This document shows positions 50,500-59,648 of a DNA stretch of 64,000 bases, piece by piece. This DNA comes from Akkermansiaceae bacterium (GTDB lineage: Bacteria > Verrucomicrobiota > Verrucomicrobiia > Verrucomicrobiales > DEV007): the NCBI GenBank assembly GCA_024233085.1, contig JACKQC010000016.1, positions 73,348 to 137,347 on the forward strand. The letters are read 5' to 3'. Made by a program: the position numbers and the translations under genes. Each line of letters begins with the position of its first letter. Position 1 is the stretch's first letter. The notes under the pieces were generated by a model. The model searched no databases. It worked only from the letters and a program-made list of their open reading frames with translations, and was not told the DNA's origin.

Positions 50500-50536
50500 G
50501 GGTCCGCATCCGGTTCTGATGCGGACCCGATTTTTT
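50500..50536 (+). terminator. Rho-independent terminator of dnaK
   Basis: GGGTCCGCATC (50500-50510) pairs perfectly with GATGCGGACCC (50518-50528) around a 7-nt loop, followed by six T bases at 50531-50536. It separates dnaK from the groES-groEL unit. Confidence 0.92.
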
Positions 50537-50611
50537 CCGCAAACCGCGACAAGCGGGCGGCGGATCCAACCCTGAATCGAACCTGAACTGACAAACCCAA
50601 CCACATCGAAC

Positions 50612-50908
50612 ATGGCAACCAAAATCAAACCGCTCGGCACGCGCGTGCTGGTCAAGCGCATCGAACCCGACGAGCAGAAGTCCGAAGGCGGCATCTTCCT
50701 CCCCGACACGGCGAAGGAAAAACCGCAGGAGGCTGAAGTGCTCGCCCTCGGCAACGGCAAAAACGAAGAAGGCGAAATCGTCGAATTCTCCGTCAAAGTC
50801 GGCGACAAGGTGCTCATCTCCAAGTACGGCGGCACCGAAGTCAAGATCGACGGCCAGGAATGCCTCATCCTCAGCGAGAGCGACATTCTCGGCGTGATCG
50901 AGGAGTGA
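50612..50908 (+). CDS. groES: Co-chaperonin GroES (Hsp10)
   Basis: The 98-residue protein is full-length GroES with KPLGTRVLVKRIEPDEQKSEGGIFLPD, where the mobile loop contacts GroEL, and ISKYGGTEVKIDGQECLILSESDILGVIEE at the end. It caps the GroEL cavity. The ATG has no Shine-Dalgarno; the leader is rich in A and C. groEL follows 89 bp later and they should be co-transcribed. No sigma-54 or CIRCE element was found upstream. Confidence 0.97.
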   Translation: MATKIKPLGTRVLVKRIEPDEQKSEGGIFLPDTAKEKPQEAEVLALGNGKNEEGEIVEFSVKVGDKVLISKYGGTEVKIDGQECLILSESDILGVIEE

Positions 50909-50950
50909 ACCGACGACTCCCAACGAAAACACAAACACGCGGGGAACACG

Positions 50951-50997
50951 CAATTTTCCCCATCAATCACCCAAAACCAACACCCCATTAACCATCT
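50951..50997 (+). promoter_or_regulatory. G-free translation leader of groEL
   Basis: The 47 bases before the groEL ATG contain no G, although the region is GC-rich overall, and no Shine-Dalgarno. Such an unstructured A/C/T leader would suit S1-dependent ribosome loading. It is an observation of base content; the mechanism is inferred. Confidence 0.6.
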
Positions 50998-52614
<1,617 letters not shown>

Positions 52615-52707
52615 TCGACGGGTCTTGCCACAACAAGATCCCTCGCCGCCGGTGATCTGAGGTACGGCCCAGCCACACTCAAGCCCTCACCGGCGGCTTC
52701 CCCTTTC

Positions 52708-52751
52708 GGGGCGGATTCGCGAAGACGCGGGTCCGCCCCGATTTTTTTTTT
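52708..52751 (+). terminator. Rho-independent terminator of groES-groEL
   Basis: GGGGCGGA (52708-52715) pairs with TCCGCCCC (52732-52739) around a 16-nt loop, followed by a run of ten T bases from 52742. Confidence 0.9.
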
Positions 52752-53033
52752 GATCGTCGATCTTCATTTTCGACCGCGCCGTTGACTTTCGGGTTGGCGA
52801 ATCGGGGATCGGTCGAGTTTGAAAAGCAGGCGAGAACGCTCCGCCGCGGCCATCTCCTCCCGGGCCGGGAGAGTCTCAAGACGTTCCCCCCCGCCGGGAC
52901 CCGTTTGGGTGGAGCGTCCGCTTCGGCGGCGGGCGCTATCTCGCTGAAAAGCCGGCGATTCGCGGGATTGAGACGAAGACGAAGATTACGACAAAGACAA
53001 AGATTGGGATTGTGGATGGAAGGCGCGAAAAAA
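52752..53033. other. Non-coding region after groEL
   Basis: About 280 bp, part of a 469-bp gap, without a supported gene. It holds a tight GC palindrome (CTCCCGG/CCGGGAG near 52857) and a degenerate A/G/C run at 52971-53009 built on GACGAAGA and GACAAAGA units. No promoter for the next gene is needed here because the neighbouring genes are convergent. Confidence 0.5.
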
Positions 53034-53074
53034 ACCCAACAGGGTTAAGTCGATCACTCAACCCTGTTGGATCA
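53034..53074. repeat. Dispersed intergenic palindrome, copy F
   Basis: CCAACAGGGTT and AACCCTGTTGG are perfect 11-bp arms around a 13-nt spacer. It is followed by GATCAAAAAATCC and lies 10 bp beyond the 3' end of the convergent beta-helix protein gene, between it and groEL. Confidence 0.92.
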
Positions 53075-53083
53075 AAAAATCCG

Positions 53084-56000
53084 TCACGGCCCCGTGTTTT
53101 CGCCCCATTCCACCCAGCCCGGCGTGCCGTTGCCGTCGAACTGCCCCGCTCCGAGCGCCTGTTTCTGCAAAATCGCCCCACGATACAGAATCCGCACCGT
53201 TTTCCCACCGATCGCCCGCGGGAAAAAACCGGAGAACAGCCCCGTTCGCGTCGAAATGCCGAGCCCGTGGGCCTTGTTTCCATCCGCCGAACGCGCGCGG
53301 TTCAGCGTGTCGAGCGTGAACACCCAGTCCGCCGGCGCCGGAACCAGACCCGCGTCGTCGAAGGTCGCGCGGCCGTTCGCGTCCGCGTCCGGCAACGGGA
53401 TGACTCGCGTTCCGCGCGGCGGCGCCACATATTCGCAGGCCAGAAAATCGACCGTCCCGGCAAAGTCGCCCGCCATTTCCCAATCCAGCACCCCGTCGGC
53501 ATCGCTCGGGACGAGATCGCGCAGAGTCACCCAGCCGCGCGCGGATCCGGCGCCCCGGCTTAGCGAGGCGAAGAACGGAAAATCTTCGTCCCCCGACAAA
53601 CCGGTCGCGGACTTGAACGGCGTCAGGTCGCCCATCCGGCCCGAGATCGCGACCGTGCCCGTTTTCCCGATCGACATCGCGCCATAGCCGTGGCCCCGCG
53701 GCAGTCCGCTCCCGGTCAGGCTCGGCAACACCGCCGTGAATCGTCCCGCCGCCGGCGCGGGATTGCCGCGGCTCCACGGCGTCCGTTTCGCGGACAGGAT
53801 CGCGTCCACCGCCGGCGTCAGTGTCGAGAGCGCCGCCGTCAGCGTGCCCGAAAGACTCGACCCGACACCCGCGTCATCCATCGCCAGCGACAGTTGCAGC
53901 GGTGTGTTTCCCCGGCGTCTGGCCTCGATGGTCGCCGTTCCCGTCACCGCGTCGAACGCGCCGCGGAAAGCCGACCGTCGCCCGCCCAGCACGACATAAC
54001 CGGAAAAACTCCCCCGTTTCGACAGCGACAGCCGGAACAGCGCCGAGGTCGCGTGCACCGCCGGAGCTTCGGCCGCGAGCCCCCAGTAGGCGCCCGCCGT
54101 TTTCTCGAACAAACTGTCCACCACGATCCGCAGCCGTTGCCCGCTCCGGACGCCCGCCGCGTCCTCCGTCCACAGCGTGACCCACCACGTTCCCGGCGCC
54201 AGTGGCGCGCCCTCGAGCGTGTGCGTCCCGGCGTTCCAAACCACGCCCGGCGGCGGGGCGCCGTCGATGCCCCAGGCGACGGGACCATTCGCGGCGGCGG
54301 GGGTGAGGCTGAGCAAGTTGGAAACCGTCCCCGCCAGCGTCATCGGGAAATCGATCGCGATCCGTCCCGCGTCGAAGGGCAGCAGCTCCGCCGCGCCCGC
54401 CTCCGTCACCCCAGGATAATGGCCCGCCCCGCGACTCTGGCGCTGGAGCCAGACGCCGCCGAAACCGCGGCGCCGCGCCCGCGATCCGGAATAATCCGTG
54501 AAACTTCCCGAAAACCGCCCGTTCCCCGCGCTCGTGCCCAGCGTCAACCCCGCTTCCGCCGGAAACACGGCGCGGTTCCGTTCATCGAGAAAAAACGCCG
54601 AGTCCCCCGGTCCCGGCGCGAGATCGGCGGGACCGAAGGTCGCCAGGACGTTCGGGTCCGTCCCGGCGAGCGGCAGCACCCGCGCGCCGGCCGCCGGCTT
54701 CGTGTAAACCGAGCCCACCAGACCCGCGCCGCCCGAAAATCCGCCGGGATAATAGCGCTCCGTCGCGATCGCCGCTTTCGTCCATTGAAACGGGCCATGG
54801 ATATCGTTGGTGCCGTCGTCGGACACGGTCGCCGTTCCGCTGAGCCAGCCGGAGTCGTTACCGCCGCGATAGGGGAAGAGACAGACGAAAAAGCGCCCGT
54901 CGCGCGTCACCGGTCCGGCCTGAACCACCGACCGCCCGTCCGGCAGTCGCAGCGACAGTTTTCCCCCGCCGGTTCCGCCGATGGCGAGGTGCCCGTATCC
55001 CGGCGCCAGGGGCAGGCTCGCGCCGCTGTCCGGCTCCAGCGCCACGGTGTGCTGGGGCGCCAGACCGTGCCCCGAGCCCGCGACCGCACCGCCGGCCGCG
55101 TCGGCGGTGGTCGAACCGTCGGAAACCGTTCCCGCGAAGGGCAAGTCCGGCGAGTTCAGGTCGAGCGTCAGGTTCACCTGGAGCGGCGCCGATCCTGTCC
55201 GGGTCACTTCGGCGGTAAAACCGCCCGCGTTGTCGAACTGTCCCGCCAACCGGTGCCTCGCCCGCCCGGAGACGAGCGATCCCGTCACCTTCAGATTCGC
55301 GTCCATCGAAAACGCGAACAAGCCGCGCAATCCGTCCGCCGCGTTCGCCGGCGCCCACAGGCCGGTGAAGGTCGTCTTCGCCGCGCCCGCCCTCGCGGCG
55401 GCCGTGAACGCCACTTCGGAGGAAAAAATCGAACGGTCCACCCCGCGCACCGTCCGGATGCGGTAGCGATACGCGACCCCGGCCCGGACTGCCTCGTCTT
55501 CATAAGCAAAGGTCGCCGGCGAAAGCGTCGCGATCGTCGCGAAAGTCCCGCCGGTTCCCTCCGCGCGCTGAAGCTCGAAGCCCGTGTGATCCATGATCGC
55601 GATCGTCCACGTCAGCGGCGCCGAATCGGGCGGGTCGTTCGGCGTCGTCAGTTGGAAATCGCCCGGAGGCGGCAGCGTGCCGCTCGGGTTCAGCTCGTGG
55701 GCGCCGAGATCGGTGACGCCGCCGATGGTTCGCGGTTCGCCGTCGAAATCCGTCTCGACCGGTCCCGGTAGGAAAGCCGGATCGCCCGCGTCGATGGCCG
55801 GCGAACCCGGGAGCGGCCGAAAATCCTCCGTCGTCACCGGATCGGTCAGCTTCGCCGAGGTTTCGTCGCCCACCGCGAAGAAGTCGCCGCCCGCGATGTC
55901 GGCGGGCGGACTGTCCATCGGGCCGTAGTCCACATCTTTCCACTGAAACGCGACGCCCGCGCCGCCGTCGGGATGGGCGTAGTAGTTGTAATCGACGAGA

Positions 56001-57232
56001 TTGTTCGAGTTCTGGGTGAAGGGGTTTCCGATCGCGAGCGCCCGCGGCCCGGTGACGACGAGATTGTGCTTGAAGACGGAATTGCGCACATCGAACTGAA
56101 GCAGAATCTCGCCCGAGCCGGTCTCGTCGGTGTCGTTACGCCACAGCGTGTTGTGCTCGAAGGTCAGGGCGTCGATGAAGCCCCGCCCGGTGTCGTAGCC
56201 GCCGGTGAAAAGGCCGCCGAGGTGATTGAGGTAGAGCAGGTTGTCCCGCGCCACGATGTTCGACGCCGATTTGCCGGCGTGTTCGCTCGCGACCTCGACG
56301 CCGATGTTGCAGTGGTGCACTCGGTTGCGCTCCACGATCAGGTCGCGCGCGCCGTCGATGTAGATGCCGCCCGCCGCCCGCTCGCCATAGGCCGGGTTGG
56401 CCAGCGAATCGATGTCGTGGACGAGATTGTCGCTCACCACGCCGTTGCGGGCCTGGTCGAGCGCCGCGGTCGGCGCCGTGTCCTCGAAGCCGATCAGGTC
56501 GATGCCGATGTTGTCGCAGTGATGGACGTGGTTGTCCGACACCTCGAAGCCGTTCACGTTGCCGTTGATGACCAGGGCCTCGCTGTTTCCGAGCGTGAGA
56601 TCGTGGACATGGTTGCCGCGGATAATCAGATTCGTCACGCCGGCCGTCGTGTCGCCGTAAACCGCGAGGCCGTGCGCGTTGCCGTCGCCGTTCGGCTCCG
56701 TCGTCGCGATGTGGTGAATCTCGTTGTCCTCGAGCACGATTCCCGCGCAGGTGCCCGAGACGTAGAGTGCCACCGGGGTGCGGTTGGCGGCGGCCGTGCC
56801 GAAGTTTCGCAGCTCGAAGCCGCGAATCGTGACATGGCTGGCGTTGTAGATTTCCATCAGCGCCGCCTCGGCCGCGGTCGGCGCCAGGTTGGTGCCGTCG
56901 ATGATGGGAAACTCGCCGTCCGCCGGCTCGAAGACGATCGGATTGCCCGTCGTGCCGGAGCGCTCGATGAACACCTTTTCCTCGTAAACCCCGGTGTGCA
57001 CCTTGACGGTGTCGCCGGGATTCACCGCGTCGGCCGCGCGCTGGATGGACCGCCACGGCAACGCCTGCGAGCCGGTGTTGGCGTCGTCGTCGCCCGCCGG
57101 GCTGACGTGCCATTCCGCGCCGGACGCCCAGCCGGCGGCGAAAGCCAGCGCGGCGGGCACGAGGCACGCGCGAAAAGCCGCTGGAAGTCTTTTCCAGCAC
57201 CCGGTTGGCGAAAAAGTGAACATGGCGAGCAC
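53084..57232 (-). CDS. Very large secreted parallel beta-helix protein with two C-terminal repeat modules
   Basis: The 1382-residue protein has a signal peptide (FRACLVPAALAFAAGWASGA). The GTG at 57232 is preferred because GGGAGG lies 6 nt upstream; an ATG is nine bases later. Residues about 40-500 are a right-handed parallel beta-helix of the pectate-lyase/carbohydrate-binding type (AWHVSPAGDDDANTGS start, repeated N-x-I/V-x-x-N-x-V-H-x rungs). A fibronectin III-like domain follows at 520-615. Two copies of a roughly 310-residue module lie at about 620-930 and 1045-1380, each ending F-S-G-x-F ... L-Q-x(6)-GAG, with an Ig-like domain between. It would act outside the cell, probably on polysaccharide; the active site was not identified. 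Confidence 0.87.
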   Translation of the reverse strand: MLAMFTFSPTGCWKRLPAAFRACLVPAALAFAAGWASGAEWHVSPAGDDDANTGSQALPWRSIQRAADAVNPGDTVKVHTGVYEEKVFIERSGTTGNPIVFEPADGEFPIIDGTNLAPTAAEAALMEIYNASHVTIRGFELRNFGTAAANRTPVALYVSGTCAGIVLEDNEIHHIATTEPNGDGNAHGLAVYGDTTAGVTNLIIRGNHVHDLTLGNSEALVINGNVNGFEVSDNHVHHCDNIGIDLIGFEDTAPTAALDQARNGVVSDNLVHDIDSLANPAYGERAAGGIYIDGARDLIVERNRVHHCNIGVEVASEHAGKSASNIVARDNLLYLNHLGGLFTGGYDTGRGFIDALTFEHNTLWRNDTDETGSGEILLQFDVRNSVFKHNLVVTGPRALAIGNPFTQNSNNLVDYNYYAHPDGGAGVAFQWKDVDYGPMDSPPADIAGGDFFAVGDETSAKLTDPVTTEDFRPLPGSPAIDAGDPAFLPGPVETDFDGEPRTIGGVTDLGAHELNPSGTLPPPGDFQLTTPNDPPDSAPLTWTIAIMDHTGFELQRAEGTGGTFATIATLSPATFAYEDEAVRAGVAYRYRIRTVRGVDRSIFSSEVAFTAAARAGAAKTTFTGLWAPANAADGLRGLFAFSMDANLKVTGSLVSGRARHRLAGQFDNAGGFTAEVTRTGSAPLQVNLTLDLNSPDLPFAGTVSDGSTTADAAGGAVAGSGHGLAPQHTVALEPDSGASLPLAPGYGHLAIGGTGGGKLSLRLPDGRSVVQAGPVTRDGRFFVCLFPYRGGNDSGWLSGTATVSDDGTNDIHGPFQWTKAAIATERYYPGGFSGGAGLVGSVYTKPAAGARVLPLAGTDPNVLATFGPADLAPGPGDSAFFLDERNRAVFPAEAGLTLGTSAGNGRFSGSFTDYSGSRARRRGFGGVWLQRQSRGAGHYPGVTEAGAAELLPFDAGRIAIDFPMTLAGTVSNLLSLTPAAANGPVAWGIDGAPPPGVVWNAGTHTLEGAPLAPGTWWVTLWTEDAAGVRSGQRLRIVVDSLFEKTAGAYWGLAAEAPAVHATSALFRLSLSKRGSFSGYVVLGGRRSAFRGAFDAVTGTATIEARRRGNTPLQLSLAMDDAGVGSSLSGTLTAALSTLTPAVDAILSAKRTPWSRGNPAPAAGRFTAVLPSLTGSGLPRGHGYGAMSIGKTGTVAISGRMGDLTPFKSATGLSGDEDFPFFASLSRGAGSARGWVTLRDLVPSDADGVLDWEMAGDFAGTVDFLACEYVAPPRGTRVIPLPDADANGRATFDDAGLVPAPADWVFTLDTLNRARSADGNKAHGLGISTRTGLFSGFFPRAIGGKTVRILYRGAILQKQALGAGQFDGNGTPGWVEWGENTGP

Positions 57233-57413
57233 CCATTGCCTCCCGGATTCCGGGAAAAACGGGCGCCAACAGATGGAGTTTGCGAGTTTCGGAGTGGTCC
57301 GGACGCCACGGGGAAAGCGTTCGGATTGTGGAAATTACCTCGTTTTTATGGAAAAAACAGCAAAATCCCTTGTTCCAACCGGGTCGAATCGTGACGCGCC
57401 CGCCGCGACCGCT

Positions 57414-57458
57414 CCGACCCAACAGGGTTGAGTCACCGACCCAACCCTGTTGGGTCGG
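57414..57458. repeat. Dispersed intergenic palindrome, copy G (best copy)
   Basis: CCGACCCAACAGGGTT pairs perfectly with AACCCTGTTGGGTCGG, 16 bp on each side, around GAGTCACCGACCC. It serves as the consensus for the family. It lies 27 bp beyond the 3' end of the SulP gene and 180 bp before the start of the beta-helix gene on the same strand. Confidence 0.95.
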
Positions 57459-57485
57459 ACTTCGGAAAGAAGCGTCCCGCCAAAA

Positions 57486-59393
57486 TCACCCCATCGCGCT
57501 TCCGCCGCCTTCCTTGTCCTTGGAGGGATCGTAAAAGATGCGGATGTCGGCCTTGGTGGTGCCGAGGAGCTGCTGGGCGCGCTTGAGGGCGTTGCGGGTG
57601 GAGAGGTTCGGATTTCTCGGTGAGTTGAGAAAGATATTGTCGCGCCCGATGACCTCGACCATGCCGGCGTTTTTCAGCACGCGATAGACGTCCTTCGAGG
57701 CGCCGCTGATGATGACGTCGCGGCTCGACGAGCGGACGAAACGGATCAGCTCCTCGAGGGCCATGACGCTGGTGGCGTCGAGGTGGCGGGCGTTTTTCAG
57801 GCGCAGGATGATGATTTTCAGCGCGGGATCGAGGCAGGTTTTCTGGATCTGGGTGCGGAACAGCTCGGCGGCGCCGAAGAAGAGGTCGCCCTCGACATGA
57901 ACGATGGAGATCGCGGGGATGGGCCGCCGCCGCTTTTCGCCGGCCTCGCGCAGCTCGCCGCCCTCGGAGAATTCGTACTCCGTGAGGTGGGGCCGGCTCG
58001 CCTTGCGCAGGTATAGCATGATGGACACGCCGACCCCGAGAAAGATCGCCACGCTCAGCGGCATGACGAGGGCGGAGACGAAGGTGGTGATGAGCACGGC
58101 GGCGTCGGCCGTGGTGGCGTTCAGCGCGATGCGGACATGGCGGCGGTTGATGACCGACCAGGCGATGCAGACGATGAGCACGGCGAGGCTGCATTTTGGC
58201 ACGTGCCGGATGAAACGGCCGAGGACGACGATGCCCGCCCCGCAGAGCAGTCCGCTGATGATGCTGGAAAGGCGGGACACGGCGCCGCTGCCGAAATTCA
58301 GCGCGCAGCGGGTCAGCGAGCCCGAGGCCGGCATGCCGCCGGTGAAGGCGTTGGCGATGTTGGCGACGCCGACGCTGAGCATATCCTGATTGAGGTCGGG
58401 CCGGTCGCCGCTGAGGCTGGCGAGGCTTTTGGACATGACGGAGTTTTCCAGCGCGGCGAGGAAGGCGATGGAAAAGGCGATGCCGATGAGCCGGTGGATA
58501 TCGTAGAACAGCCCGCCCGCGCCGATCGACGGGAGGCGCGGCCGCAGATCGGCCAGGGTGAAGGATTCGAAGGTGTCCAGCTCGAAGGGAATGGGATGCC
58601 AGCCGGGGTGTCGCGCGGCGGTGAAATTGTAGGCCTCGATCCCGGCGTAGAGCATGGTCATCACCGCGAGGGTCGAGGCGAACACCGGCAGGCGACGGAG
58701 CCTTTTCATCAGCAACACCCAGACGCCGAAGGTCAGCAGGCTGTAAACGACCGGCTCCCAGCGGGTGCTCCCGATATGGCGCAGCACCGCGCCAAGGACG
58801 GTGAAAAACGTGCGCGGCGCCGCCCGCCCGGCCTCGATCGCGCCGTCGACACCGGGATCGGCGGCCAGGTCGATGCCGAAGATGTGCCTCAACTGATTGA
58901 CGATGATGAGGATGGCCGCCCCGGAGATGTAACCCACCACGACGCTGCGGCTGATGTACTGGATCAGGTCCGCCACGCGCAGCAGCGCGCCGAAGACCAG
59001 CAGCAGTCCGACCATCAGCATCAGCATGGGCAGCAGCTCGACGCGCTCGGAGTGCATCATCATCCCCATGGTGCTGAAGACCATGAAGGCGGTGGCGTTG
59101 GTCGGCCCGAGCACCGTGTGCCGCGAGCCGGAGAAAAACGGCGCCACGATCGCCGAGATCGCCGTGCCCATGATGCCATACTGGATGGGCAGGTCCGCGA
59201 TGGTCGCGTAGGCCATGCCCTGCGGAAAGGCCAGCAGCGCGACATTCGCCCCGGCGCGGGTGTCGGCCATCAGATCCGGACGCCGGTAGCCGCGGAAGGC
59301 GTGGAGGATCGGCAGGGATTTGAGCCCGTTTTCCGTGACAAACCCGGCCAATCGCCCCAGGTACTTTCGGGCTAACAAGCGTATTTTCCTCAT
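57486..59393 (-). CDS. SulP-family anion transporter with STAS domain
   Basis: The 635-residue protein, started at ATG 59393, has 10-12 membrane segments with the SulP signature NVALLAFPQGMAYATIADLPIQYGI and GPTNATAF. The C-terminal STAS domain (IVHVEGDLFFGAAELF, NARHLDATSVMALEELI) is present. Known members carry sulfate, bicarbonate or other anions; the substrate cannot be assigned. No carbonic anhydrase or sulfate-assimilation gene is next to it. The longer frame to 59609 is rejected because it lacks a membrane-protein N-terminus. Confidence 0.92.
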   Translation of the reverse strand: MRKIRLLARKYLGRLAGFVTENGLKSLPILHAFRGYRRPDLMADTRAGANVALLAFPQGMAYATIADLPIQYGIMGTAISAIVAPFFSGSRHTVLGPTNATAFMVFSTMGMMMHSERVELLPMLMLMVGLLLVFGALLRVADLIQYISRSVVVGYISGAAILIIVNQLRHIFGIDLAADPGVDGAIEAGRAAPRTFFTVLGAVLRHIGSTRWEPVVYSLLTFGVWVLLMKRLRRLPVFASTLAVMTMLYAGIEAYNFTAARHPGWHPIPFELDTFESFTLADLRPRLPSIGAGGLFYDIHRLIGIAFSIAFLAALENSVMSKSLASLSGDRPDLNQDMLSVGVANIANAFTGGMPASGSLTRCALNFGSGAVSRLSSIISGLLCGAGIVVLGRFIRHVPKCSLAVLIVCIAWSVINRRHVRIALNATTADAAVLITTFVSALVMPLSVAIFLGVGVSIMLYLRKASRPHLTEYEFSEGGELREAGEKRRRPIPAISIVHVEGDLFFGAAELFRTQIQKTCLDPALKIIILRLKNARHLDATSVMALEELIRFVRSSSRDVIISGASKDVYRVLKNAGMVEVIGRDNIFLNSPRNPNLSTRNALKRAQQLLGTTKADIRIFYDPSKDKEGGGSAMG

Positions 59394-59648
59394 CTCGCGC
59401 GCGGAATTCCGACTATCCGTCTCCCCGCCGGGCCGGACAAATGGAAAGTTGCGCCCGTTTCGGCCCTTCGGGGAGGTTCTTCCCAAGAACCGCCCCAAAT
59501 TTCCCAACCCGCGCGAGGCCGGCGCCATCGGGGGCGCGATATTGCTGTATGGCGATGCGGTTTTTTCGCTCCGCTTCGCCTCTTCCCGGAATCCGCCGTG
59601 GATTCCCACCCCAAAAGCGATTCACGAAACCCCGCAACACCCCCTCCC

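Noticed and set aside
53034..53074. Repeat copies as ordinary Rho-independent terminators
   Set aside because: Most copies lack a T-tract, several lie between same-strand or divergent genes, and real terminators with T-tracts are found separately at 50500 and 52708.
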